Shown piece by piece: positions 17,324 through 25,250 of a stretch of 64,000 nucleotides of DNA. The stretch's first letter is position 1; every line of letters starts with the position of its first letter. Both the position numbers and the translations under genes were made by a program. The DNA is taken from the NCBI RefSeq assembly GCF_031326345.1, contig NZ_CP133671.1, forward strand, positions 6,669,501 to 6,733,500, given 5' to 3'. This DNA comes from Aureispira sp. CCB-E (GTDB lineage: Bacteria > Bacteroidota > Bacteroidia > Chitinophagales > Saprospiraceae). Under the pieces are notes generated by a model. The model was not told the DNA's origin. It made no database searches and saw only the letters and a list, made by a program, of their open reading frames with translations.

Positions 17324-18496
17324 ATGAAAAAATACTTTATTCCGCTTTTGGCAGCGACTTTATTAGCTAGTTGCTCTGACACAACAAATCATACTACAGA
17401 AACAACAGATCAAGCCGCTACTTCGGTTTCAACATCTACTACAACTAAAAAAGCACCGCCTAAAATTGTGGGTACGCCAACCACTATAAAAGGATCTGTT
17501 CAAGGTTTGGAAGAGGGTACAAAAATATTTTTTGATAAAAAAACACTAGATGCTACCGATGTGGTTAGTTCTACCAAAATAGATGCTAGCGGTAATTTTG
17601 AAATCAATACCGGTCTTCAAAATCCAGGCATTTATCGCATACGCTTGGGGGCAAAACCCGTCTATATGTTGTTAAACGGAGGGGAAAATGTAACACTCAA
17701 TGCCACTATGAATGGTAGAAATATCGAAACATATGATGTAACTGGTGGATTGTATGTCGAAGATATGGCAACATGGTCTGCTGATTTAGATAATGGCAAA
17801 ATCAAGCAATACATAGAAACAACAGAAGAAGACAAACCTTTGTTGCATCTTTATCTTGTAGAAAAACTAGATTTGGCCGCCAATATAAAAGCTTATAAAA
17901 AGGTATTGGCATCATTGCAAAACACTTATCCTAATGACCTATATACCAAGCAATTTAACTCAAAGGTATTGTCTATGGAAGCGAAACTAAAGGCTCAACC
18001 TGTTGCTGTAGGTCTTGAGGCTCCTGAAATCAACCTTCCCAATCCTGATGGCAAAAAAATGTCTTTATCTGCTCTAAAAGGTGATGTGGTCTTGCTTGAT
18101 TTCTGGGCAAGTTGGTGCCGCCCTTGTAGAATGACGAATCCTCATGTGGTAGAACTGTACAAAAAGTACCACAAAAAAGGATTTGATATTTTTAATGTTT
18201 CTCTAGATGGTTTGGATGATAAACGCCTTGCTGCATATCAAAACAATCCTGATATGGTTGCTAAAGCCATGGAACTTGAAAAAGAGAAATGGAAAGCTGC
18301 AATTAAGGCGGATAAGTTAACTTGGAAAAATCATGTTTCGGAGCTAAGAAGCTGGAGTAGTCCTATTGCTGCGACTTATGGTGTCAATTCTATTCCTAAA
18401 ACTTTCTTAATTGATAGAAAAGGTGTTATTCGTTATCAAAACCTTCGTGGACAGGCTTTAGAAGATGCCATCAAAACATTGCTTGCAGAAAAATAA
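17324..18496 (+). CDS. thioredoxin-like (TlpA/ResA-type) lipoprotein with DUF4369-like N-terminal domain
   Basis: Such proteins are envelope thiol-disulfide oxidoreductases. The 390-residue protein begins with a lipoprotein signal ending LLASC (Cys17), then a Thr/Ser-rich linker to about residue 45. A beta-rich domain (about 52-140, starting TTIKGSVQGLEEGTKIFF) resembles DUF4369. A helical linker follows, and then a thioredoxin domain (about 225-390) with WASWCRPCR holding the redox pair Cys265 and Cys268. The cis-Pro region is in NSIPKTFLID. A helical insertion of about 45 residues (about 305-350) lengthens the thioredoxin fold. It is a single gene followed by a long hairpin. Confidence 0.9.
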   Translation: MKKYFIPLLAATLLASCSDTTNHTTETTDQAATSVSTSTTTKKAPPKIVGTPTTIKGSVQGLEEGTKIFFDKKTLDATDVVSSTKIDASGNFEINTGLQNPGIYRIRLGAKPVYMLLNGGENVTLNATMNGRNIETYDVTGGLYVEDMATWSADLDNGKIKQYIETTEEDKPLLHLYLVEKLDLAANIKAYKKVLASLQNTYPNDLYTKQFNSKVLSMEAKLKAQPVAVGLEAPEINLPNPDGKKMSLSALKGDVVLLDFWASWCRPCRMTNPHVVELYKKYHKKGFDIFNVSLDGLDDKRLAAYQNNPDMVAKAMELEKEKWKAAIKADKLTWKNHVSELRSWSSPIAATYGVNSIPKTFLIDRKGVIRYQNLRGQALEDAIKTLLAEK

Positions 18497-18548
18497 CTGC
18501 CTAAAACAGCCTCCTTACTAATCGGTTTTGTTTATAGGTTTTTGCCCC

Positions 18549-18589
18549 TGAAGTTGTTTTAAATGGAGTCTTTATTTAAAACAACTTCA
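18549..18589 (+). terminator. long hairpin after the thioredoxin-like gene
   Basis: TGAAGTTGTTTTAAAT (18549-18564) pairs perfectly with ATTTAAAACAACTTCA (18574-18589) over 16 bp with a 9-base loop, about 50 bases after the stop. No U run follows, so it may act as a 3' stabiliser rather than as an intrinsic terminator. Confidence 0.55.
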
Positions 18590-18880
18590 TTCCAAAACAA
18601 ATCTGAAATTGCTCATAACGTATATTAAAGAATAGTTGGTTAACTTTTTTTACAGTTGTTATTGCTACTACTTTTAAGATTCCCCTTTAAAATTGATCTT
18701 AAGAAGACATAGCATAATTCGTGGATTAATATGGTAGGTAAGTTTTCTATTATGATTATAATATATACCTACTTATTAAAAACATGCTACTACATCTAAT
18801 AATTGGCAGCTTCAAAAGGCGTTCTTAGAGCTTTCGAAGCTATTAGTTTATAGATTTTTATAAAAGTAACTGTATTTTAA

Positions 18881-18911
18881 TTGTTAGGTTCTATTTTTTT
18901 TTCTACCTTTG
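18881..18911 (+). promoter_or_regulatory. Bacteroidota-type promoter for DUF177-rpmF
   Basis: TTG (18881-18883), a 20-base spacer and TACCTTTG (18904-18911) match the -33/-7 consensus TTG and TAnnTTTG of Bacteroidota sigma-ABfr-type promoters. It lies 28 bases before the DUF177 ATG. This is the clearest promoter in the window. Confidence 0.7.
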
Positions 18912-18939
18912 CACGGCGTTTTCAGAAAAAACTATATCA

Positions 18940-19488
18940 ATGAAAGCTCTTAAATCATTCACCATAAATTTTGCTAGTTTAGCTGATGGTGAGCATTTAT
19001 TTGATTATCAAATAAATAACAAGTTCTTAAAACATTTTGAAGCAGCCTTGGTACAAGAAGGAGATGTTGATGTGAAATTATCCTTAACTAAATTTTTGGA
19101 TAGTTTGGAATTTAACTTCGAAATTCAGGGTACTGTCCTTACGGCTTGCGATGTCTGTGCAGAAACATTTGATTTTCCAATTGAAGGAACAGATCAAGTA
19201 CTTGTCAAAATAGTTCACGAAATTCCAGAACAAGAAGATGAGTTTAATATCATCTATCTAAAAGAAGGAACAAGTTCTATTAATATTGCAGAGATGCTTT
19301 ACGAATTATTAATGTTGAGTATCCCTATGCGCACAGTACATCCAGTTGATAATGATGGAAACTATACTTGTGATCCAGCTGTTCTAAAATATTTAGAATC
19401 GAATGAAGACACCGAAGCTTCTGACGAAGAAGCCAATGAGGGTGACAGCATAAACCCAATATGGGACGAGTTAAAAAAATTAAAATAA
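18940..19488 (+). CDS. DUF177 / YceD family protein
   Basis: YceD proteins are needed for normal 23S rRNA levels in bacteria and plastids, and the gene is nearly always next to rpmF, as here (23-base gap). The 182-residue protein has the family core: FNFEIQGTVLTACDVCAETFDFPI at about 65-88, which contains the C-x2-C pair of the YceD motif. It also has the later NIAEMLYELLMLSIPMRTVHP segment at about 110-130. The Asp/Glu-rich tail (about 155-175) ends INPIWDELKKLK, which is typical of the family. It is cytosolic and transcribed from the promoter at 18881 together with rpmF. Confidence 0.88.
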   Translation: MKALKSFTINFASLADGEHLFDYQINNKFLKHFEAALVQEGDVDVKLSLTKFLDSLEFNFEIQGTVLTACDVCAETFDFPIEGTDQVLVKIVHEIPEQEDEFNIIYLKEGTSSINIAEMLYELLMLSIPMRTVHPVDNDGNYTCDPAVLKYLESNEDTEASDEEANEGDSINPIWDELKKLK

Positions 19489-19511
19489 TAACGTTTAAAT
19501 AAAATAAGAAG

Positions 19512-19742
19512 ATGGCACATCCGAAGAGTAGAATATCAAAGCAGCGTAAACGCAAACGTCGTACTCACTACAAGATTACAGCTCCTCATGTTGTTAGTTG
19601 TAGTAACTGTGGTGCTCCTACATTGAGACACCGTATCTGTGAAGCTTGCGGTTCTTACCGTGGTCGTACAATCCTTAACAAAACAGAACCTGTTGTAGAG
19701 GACGTTGAAAACACAATCGACGACGTAGAAGTAGAAGATTAG
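19512..19742 (+). CDS. rpmF: 50S ribosomal protein L32
   Basis: L32 is a small protein of the large ribosomal subunit. The 76-residue sequence starts MAHPKSRISKQRKRKRRTHY, as bacterial L32 does, and has a zinc-ribbon with C-x2-C-x9-C-x2-C (CSNC and CEAC). So this is the Zn-binding form rather than the Cys-lacking paralogue. The acidic C-terminal extension (from about residue 60, EPVVEDVENTIDDVEVED) is longer than in many bacteria. It is the second gene of the DUF177-rpmF unit and is followed by a hairpin terminator. Confidence 0.96.
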   Translation: MAHPKSRISKQRKRKRRTHYKITAPHVVSCSNCGAPTLRHRICEACGSYRGRTILNKTEPVVEDVENTIDDVEVED

Positions 19743-19806
19743 TATTAGGTAGCTTCGCCACCTTAGTGGGAACCAATGTGGCTATCTGATTATCTTTAAT
19801 ATAGAT

Positions 19807-19844
19807 AACTCTTATTCCTTATCAAAAAGGGGTAAGAGTTTTTC
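19807..19844 (+). terminator. terminator after rpmF
   Basis: AACTCTTATTCC (19807-19818) pairs with GGGGTAAGAGTT (19829-19840) with one wobble, and is followed by TTTTCTATTTG. It lies about 65 bases after the rpmF stop. Confidence 0.65.
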
Positions 19845-20046
19845 TATTTGTTATTGGGTCGAATAAAGGGAGGTCAATTTTCTTATTTTGGCATGAGCTT
19901 TGCTTTAAATAACTAAACATTCAAACAATTAAATATTTGATAGTCCTATTTCATTTCAACCCAAAATAGTTTAGTTGTACTACTATTCTTTCCCTAATAT
20001 CTTTCTTTTCCAAATTTTTCTAGGAATGTATGCCGCTGAACAACAA

Positions 20047-20076
20047 ATGCAAAACTAGCCTCCACTAGTTTTGCAT
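20047..20076 (-). terminator. hairpin after the phosphatase-superfamily gene
   Basis: ATGCAAAACTAG (20047-20058) and CTAGTTTTGCAT (20065-20076) form a perfect 12-bp stem with a 6-base loop. It lies about 50 bases past the stop of the minus-strand gene ending at 20126; the U run is weak (TTTG). Confidence 0.5.
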
Positions 20077-20125
20077 TTCTAATTGTAACAATATTTTTTT
20101 CTGAATGGTTACGAACTTCTTACAA

Positions 20126-21073
20126 TCACAATGCAATAGCACTCCCATCTAAATTCCATGCTGCATCAATGGGAATTCCCAGGTGACTGTAAATAGTAGG
20201 GGCAATATCAACTAGTTCTGGTGAAGTTGGCAAAACGCCAGGATTTGCAGTATTTTTAGTTCTAAAAATACCAAAGACTTGTGTTACCTCTGTCGCATTA
20301 TCATCGTGAGTTCCCTCTATAGTTCCTCCGTGGTCGGTGCTGACTACAACCAACCAATCTTCGTTATTATCTCGCTCTCGTTGGTAAATAGCTTCTAAGA
20401 TAGGTTTTAGATGCGCATCCACTTGCTCTATTGCCTCTATGTATTGAGGAATACTAGGATGAAATCCTCGGCTATGACCAGCATGGTCTACACCATCAAA
20501 ATGCGTAAAAACAACATCCATATTACAATCATTAAGATAGTTGGTCACCGCATCTCTTACCTGTTGATCTTCGTCATAATCTCTTAATACAGCATTACAT
20601 GGACTAATAATTTCATCATTAATAGCAGCATAATGAACAATTGAAGCCGTTTTAAAGCAAGTATTCGCCTCTTTGATTCGGCATAAAAAGGAAGGATACT
20701 GTCCATATTTCTTTCCTTGATAAAAATTATCCAACACGCCATGTTTCGCAGGCCAAACTCCTGTTAACAAACTAGACCACCCTGAACCACTTGAAGGGTA
20801 ATCTACACCTCTATTTAGGGTCCAGCTATATCGGCTAGCAGCAATTAGTTGATCTAAATTTGGGGTATTAGCTGCTTGCAAGGCATCCGAACGACAACCA
20901 TCTATTCCTATTACCAAAACCCTTTTGATATGCTGAAGATTATCATTGGCACAAGCTTCGGAACACTCTGCTACGGTTGTTTTTTCACAGGCACTAAATC
21001 CTATCATTATTAAGAAGAAAAACACTCCTTCAATTTGTTTAAATAAGGGAATAAACCGTTGTTGCATATCCAT
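20126..21073 (-). CDS. alkaline-phosphatase-superfamily (phosphodiesterase/nucleotide pyrophosphatase-like) lipoprotein
   Basis: These two-metal enzymes hydrolyse phosphate mono- or diesters. The 315-residue protein shows the metal motif VLVIGIDGCRSDAL (Asp58), a nucleophile region YPSSGSGWSSLLTG at about 92-105 where the nucleophile should be one of Ser94-Ser97, THFDGVDHAGH with Asp and His ligands at about 200, and VSTDHGGTIEGTH with Asp-His at about 258. All metal-binding motifs are in order. The N-terminus has a signal ending IGFSAC (Cys29), so it is a lipoprotein; a start at Met3 would give the same mature form. Several extra cysteines follow the acylated Cys (ECSEAC). The natural substrate is not predictable. 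Confidence 0.87.
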   Translation of the reverse strand: MDMQQRFIPLFKQIEGVFFFLIMIGFSACEKTTVAECSEACANDNLQHIKRVLVIGIDGCRSDALQAANTPNLDQLIAASRYSWTLNRGVDYPSSGSGWSSLLTGVWPAKHGVLDNFYQGKKYGQYPSFLCRIKEANTCFKTASIVHYAAINDEIISPCNAVLRDYDEDQQVRDAVTNYLNDCNMDVVFTHFDGVDHAGHSRGFHPSIPQYIEAIEQVDAHLKPILEAIYQRERDNNEDWLVVVSTDHGGTIEGTHDDNATEVTQVFGIFRTKNTANPGVLPTSPELVDIAPTIYSHLGIPIDAAWNLDGSAIAL

Positions 21074-21183
21074 TTAGTATTATTGGTGATGAATTTAATA
21101 GCGACTCAAAACTCCTTACAAGATACAATTTTCTAGCAACTATTGCAAGCACGAAACGACCACATTGATATGTCTACCATCTA

Positions 21184-21876
21184 TCAAAAACGTCTTCCAT
21201 CTAACAATTGATTAAAAGCATCCTTGTAAGTTTCACTAATGGGAATTCTCTTCTCCCCTATCTTAATTCGATTTCGCTCAATGCTTTCTATCTTATCCAA
21301 AGCAACGATATAGGATTTGTGTACACGAACAAATTGCTGTGCAGGCAAGTAATCCTCATAGGTTTTGAAACGTTGTAATGTCATTATGTTGCCTAGTTGA
21401 GTTACCAAGCGCAAATAATCTTTCATTCCTTCAATATAGAGAATGTCTGCTAAATTTACCTTCTCAACACGGTACTCTGTTTTAACAAAGATAAAGTCTT
21501 TTGTACTATTCGATTGTTGCATCAATTGATACTGAGTCTTTACTTTGTCTATGGCTTGAACAAAACGACGAAACGCATATGGCTTTAATAAATAATCGGC
21601 AACATTCAATTCATATCCTTTTAAGGCATAATCACTGTAAGCTGTCGTGATAATCACCTGCGCATTCGTTTGGGTACTTTCTAAAAATTCAATGCCTGTT
21701 AATGCCTCCATCTGAATGTCTAAAAAGATCAGATCAATGCTATTTCTAGCAATATAATCCATTGCCAATAAGGCATTGTCAAATGTTTTTAACAAATTTA
21801 ACCCAGGCATTCGATTAACAAAAGCACTCAGCTTTTCGGTTGCCAAAGGTTCATCTTCTATAATAATACAATTCAT
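21184..21876 (-). CDS. LytTR-family response regulator
   Basis: The 230-residue regulator has a receiver domain (about 1-120) with the acidic pocket IIIEDEP (Glu7, Asp8), the phosphorylated Asp53 in IFLDIQM, the Thr/Ser in VIITTAYSD, and the Lys in YLLKPY. A LytTR DNA-binding domain follows (about 130-230), with VEKVNLADILYIEGMKDYLR and FVRVHKSYIVAL being typical. It should be activated by the sensor kinase encoded 11 bases upstream. Its target promoters are unknown. LytTR proteins bind paired direct repeats; none was recognised near the operon. Confidence 0.94.
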   Translation of the reverse strand: MNCIIIEDEPLATEKLSAFVNRMPGLNLLKTFDNALLAMDYIARNSIDLIFLDIQMEALTGIEFLESTQTNAQVIITTAYSDYALKGYELNVADYLLKPYAFRRFVQAIDKVKTQYQLMQQSNSTKDFIFVKTEYRVEKVNLADILYIEGMKDYLRLVTQLGNIMTLQRFKTYEDYLPAQQFVRVHKSYIVALDKIESIERNRIKIGEKRIPISETYKDAFNQLLDGRRF

Positions 21877-21887
21877 CTTGTCTTAAA

Positions 21888-22946
21888 TTAACGTAAACAA
21901 GTTAAAGGGAACTCCAATTGCACCACATACCAATCATCAGTTGAATGAATGCTCAAATTGTAATTCGAATTATAAATCAAGTTCAATCGTTTTTTGACCA
22001 AATCCAAACCAATGCCACTGTATTCCATTTTTTCTACTGTAGGGCGTTTCTTATATCTGTTCTTACACTGAAATAATAAGGCATCTTCTGTTATCGAAAA
22101 AGATACTTGCAAACCAGCATCACAAGATCGGTCACTGCTATGTTTAAATGCATTCTCAACAAAAGCAATGAATAGCATTGGTGCGATTCGAATGCCTTGA
22201 GGTTTTCCTACTACTGCAAAATGGACAAAGTGTTTATTTTTAATTCGGATGGTTTCCAAATCTATATAATTTCTAATAAATTGAATTTCTTCTGTCAGAG
22301 CAATTTTTTCAACATTGGAATCGTGCAACAAATAGCGCATTTGCTTGGACAACTGAATTAGAGTTTCAGAAGCTTTGTCGGGGTTAGTATAAATCAAAGC
22401 ATCAATATTATTCAAGGTATTGAATAAAAAATGAGGATTGATCTGCGCTCTAAATAACGATAACTCACTTTGAAAATTAAAATGTTCCAATTCCTTTCTT
22501 TTCGTTCTTTCCTGAATATATTCCACAAATCCTTTTGCTCCCATTGACAAACCTAATCGAAACAACAACCATATGAACAATGTAATTTCTGCTCCTAACA
22601 AAAAATCTTTTTCTGTAAAACTAGTCGGATAAAAAAGCTGAATGATCAATAGTTCGCTTAGAAATAGCATCACAAATAATACGAGTGTTTTTGCAATTCC
22701 TTGTAATAAATTAGAGGAACGAAACAGCCATTTAAACACAAAAAAATAAAAAAGGTAAAAAGAAATGCCAAAAGAAAGGGTATTATACAACGCATCTGTC
22801 AATACGTAATGCATCGTTGCTTCAGGATAAAATGACCATATTAATTCTGGATATAACTTAAATAGGACAATAGACGTGCAACTTATTGGCAAGACAAATA
22901 GCAACCATAAAATGATATGGATTAAAATAATAGTTTGTTGTTTCAT
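21888..22946 (-). CDS. LytS/YehU-type sensor histidine kinase
   Basis: The 352-residue kinase has four predicted membrane helices in its first 140 residues (about 8-27, 50-72, 83-105, 118-136) and no separate sensor domain. A short coiled linker leads to the His_kinase (LytS-like) domain with the phospho-acceptor in FRAQINPHFLFNTLNNID (His172). A GHKL ATPase region follows from about 250, with FVENAFKHS as the N box and GIGLDLVKKRLNLIY as the G box. It should phosphorylate the LytTR regulator 11 bases downstream. Its start codon overlaps the end of the preceding membrane-protein gene by 4 bases (ATGA), so the three genes form a translationally coupled operon. Confidence 0.94.
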   Translation of the reverse strand: MKQQTIILIHIILWLLFVLPISCTSIVLFKLYPELIWSFYPEATMHYVLTDALYNTLSFGISFYLFYFFVFKWLFRSSNLLQGIAKTLVLFVMLFLSELLIIQLFYPTSFTEKDFLLGAEITLFIWLLFRLGLSMGAKGFVEYIQERTKRKELEHFNFQSELSLFRAQINPHFLFNTLNNIDALIYTNPDKASETLIQLSKQMRYLLHDSNVEKIALTEEIQFIRNYIDLETIRIKNKHFVHFAVVGKPQGIRIAPMLFIAFVENAFKHSSDRSCDAGLQVSFSITEDALLFQCKNRYKKRPTVEKMEYSGIGLDLVKKRLNLIYNSNYNLSIHSTDDWYVVQLEFPLTCLR

Positions 22947-23932
22947 ATTAAGCTGTTCGCAAGATATTGTTGAAACCCTTCTTTGTCGTCTACAAACAAC
23001 AGTAAATCACTGCATTCTTTTTGTTTTCCAAATGTAGTAGTTATTTTGATTGGATGCTTAAATTTGAGCCATAAATTGGGAGTTTCTAATTCTCCTAGAG
23101 GCGAAAAACGAACAGCATTGGTTGTATCTTTTGTTCTATCATAATCCAGAACCTGTTCGATTTGCTCCAAAGGTATTTTAGCCTCACACAAGGTTCCATA
23201 AGCTAACCAAAGTACGGTTTCTTTTACCTCAAAAGGACGTTGAGGCATACTTTTAATCAAACTTAACACCTGAAAGCAAGTGTAAATACTCAATATCGTT
23301 AAGACCCAAGCTGCTGTTGTGCTCCATAAGCCTACTATAAAATGTAAGGCAATCGTTTCCACGATTAAAATCATTATCAACGCCCACAACAAGGCTATGC
23401 TACCACTTTTTTTATGATAAAAAAATTGATTTTGTTTTAATATTGGGGCTTGCCAACAAAAAAAACAATAGTAAGGAATACTCAATTCACTAGCGATGAA
23501 ATAGCTCACTTTTTTAGGAAATAGCTGTTGACTGACATACAGTAACTTGGTATAAAAATCAGCCGCATCGCTTGCCTTATAGGCTTGCGACACCTTATAG
23601 ATTCCGTATAGAATATAAATTAAAACGGCTAATTCTACAATAGGTAAAACATACCATTTAATAGCATTCAAGTAAACCTGTTGATCATCGGGCAAGATGT
23701 AATTTCCGACTACGACACCAATAAACAATATAGGTATAGCCGTTGTTTTAGGAATTTTTCGATTCCAGATTAACACCAAATAAAGCAAAGGAAATGTAAG
23801 AACCAAATCAGCAGTGATTCCTATTGATAAAGATGAGTCTAAAGGAAAGTACTTCGCAATCAAGATACTGCTTAAAAGCACTAAAAGCGGCAAAAAAATG
23901 ATTAATGGAGCTGGTAAAGTATTATCTTTCAT
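22943..23932 (-). CDS. hypothetical multi-span membrane protein, first gene of the LytS/LytR operon
   Basis: From ATG 23932 the protein is 329 residues. It is not recognised. About seven hydrophobic segments are visible in the first 260 residues (for example LIIFLPLLVLLSSILIAKYF and ITADLVLTFPLLYLVLIW). A soluble C-terminal domain follows, with LYGTLCEAKIPLEQIEQVL-like and VDDKEGFQQYLAN sequence. The frame is open to an ATG at 24007, adding 25 polar residues that do not look like part of a membrane protein, so the internal Met is preferred. The 4-base overlap with the kinase gene suggests that its product is sensed by, or regulates, the kinase; this is inference from position alone. Confidence 0.66.
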   Translation of the reverse strand: MKDNTLPAPLIIFLPLLVLLSSILIAKYFPLDSSLSIGITADLVLTFPLLYLVLIWNRKIPKTTAIPILFIGVVVGNYILPDDQQVYLNAIKWYVLPIVELAVLIYILYGIYKVSQAYKASDAADFYTKLLYVSQQLFPKKVSYFIASELSIPYYCFFCWQAPILKQNQFFYHKKSGSIALLWALIMILIVETIALHFIVGLWSTTAAWVLTILSIYTCFQVLSLIKSMPQRPFEVKETVLWLAYGTLCEAKIPLEQIEQVLDYDRTKDTTNAVRFSPLGELETPNLWLKFKHPIKITTTFGKQKECSDLLLFVDDKEGFQQYLANSLI

Positions 23933-24494
23933 AGAAAATCCATTCGTTATATTATATTTATAGCAATAATTTTTACTAGACTGAAGTAGAGCATTTGACG
24001 AAGTCAATCAGAAAAAGATATTTTTGTAGGCATACCATTTCATTCGTAATCATGTCTACTATTTTAGTAGTTCGTTGATTTTTTACTTTTTTACCAAAAA
24101 GATAAAAAAACACATTTATATTAGTTTAATAATCAAAGCTTTAACACAAAACACAGTAAACTTACAACTTATTAATTATCAACTGCGCAGCACTCACGAA
24201 GTAAACTAATAAAGTTTTTCAACGAACTATTGCTATTTAAAAATAACATTTTAATGCGCTACCCCTTAGTATAATCTGCCAAATGAAATATTCTATCGAC
24301 TACCTAGGACTGTGTTCCTTACATTGCTTTCGTTTTAAAGAGGGTTTTATTTGTTGTGGAGGTCGTTCGCATTAGATAATAGCTCTATCCAAACGAGAAC
24401 AAAACGAGCAGAACAGATCAAAGGAGCGCTTAAAAATCATTAGATAATTACTAATATTTACACTAGATATTACCACACCATAAACAAACCATAT
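23933..24494. other. intergenic region between the signalling operon and the DUF2461 gene
   Basis: Holds the family A element (24065-24232). The remaining 260 bases before the DUF2461 gene show no ORF, hairpin or RNA that I can support. Confidence 0.45.
24065..24232. repeat. family A element (168 bp), inverted relative to 16981-17184
   Basis: Ends TAGTAGTTCGTTGA (24065-24078) and TCAACGAACTATTG (24219-24232) are inverted repeats. Read as reverse complement, the interior follows the copy at 16981 almost base for base over about 130 positions (TTTATTAGTTTACTTCGTGA, then GTGCTGCGCAGTTGATAATT). It lacks the ACGACCGCAGGG module that the 16981 copy has near its right end. No coding capacity. Confidence 0.75.
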
Positions 24495-25196
24495 ATGCAA
24501 TACTTTACCGAAGGATTCAACAATTTCTTTAAGGGGTTAGCCCCTAATAATAATAAAGATTGGTTTCATGAGAATAAAAAAACGTACGAGAAAGAAGTAA
24601 AAAAAGCCTTTGCTAAATTTTTAACCGATCTAATTCAAACAATTAAGGAACGATATGACCCTGAATTAGACCTAGAGGTTAAAAATGCTACTTTTAGAAT
24701 CAACAGAGACATTCGTTTTTCAAAAGACAAAACACCCTATAAGCTACATGTCAGTGCTATCATCTCTAATGGCGGACGCAAAAATATGCAAATCCCAGGT
24801 ATGTACCTCCAGTTTAGCGTAGGAGAACTTTGGCTTGGTGGTGGGATGTATCGTCCAGATAAGGAAAACTTGCAATTAATCCGAGAGCATATTGCTCGAC
24901 ATCCAGAAAAGGTGCGCCAACTCAAAGAAGATAAAAGATTCAAGGAAATTTATGGTGCCATTCAAGGAGAGCAAAACAAGCGTATTCCTAAAGAATTTAA
25001 AGAAGCTCTAACAAAAGAGCCATTAATTGCGAACAAGCAATTCTATTTTATGGCTCAATACGAAGATGATGAAAGTATTTTACTCCAAGAAGATTTGATG
25101 GATTGGGTCTTAAAACACTATGAAGCAGGTAAAGCTTGGAATCAATTTTTCATAGACGCTATTTCTGTAGAACAAGACTCAAATCCAACTGATTGA
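24495..25196 (+). CDS. DUF2461 family protein
   Basis: The 233-residue protein fits the DUF2461 family (TIGR02453-type), a widespread cytosolic family of unknown activity. It has the expected opening, FNNFFKGLAPNNNKDWFHEN (the N-N-x-x-W-F pattern), and the central ATFRINRDIRFSKDKTPYK motif with conserved Arg, Asp and Lys residues at about 65-83. It also has MYLQFSVGELWLGGGMYRP at about 104-122. No signal peptide is present. Charged residues in the RDxRF..DK.PYK motif look like an active or binding site, but no reaction is established to my knowledge. It converges with the TPR-CHAT gene, 54 bases apart. Confidence 0.87.
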   Translation: MQYFTEGFNNFFKGLAPNNNKDWFHENKKTYEKEVKKAFAKFLTDLIQTIKERYDPELDLEVKNATFRINRDIRFSKDKTPYKLHVSAIISNGGRKNMQIPGMYLQFSVGELWLGGGMYRPDKENLQLIREHIARHPEKVRQLKEDKRFKEIYGAIQGEQNKRIPKEFKEALTKEPLIANKQFYFMAQYEDDESILLQEDLMDWVLKHYEAGKAWNQFFIDAISVEQDSNPTD

Positions 25197-25250
25197 TTTG
25201 GCTGTTCATTAAGCCTTAACAATAGCCAGTTGTACTACTACTTCAATAAA

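Larger units (their letters stand above)
19743..20125. other. intergenic region after rpmF
   Basis: About 380 bases between convergent genes. It contains one plus-strand and one minus-strand terminator-like hairpin (listed separately) and otherwise AT-rich sequence without an ORF. Confidence 0.5.
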
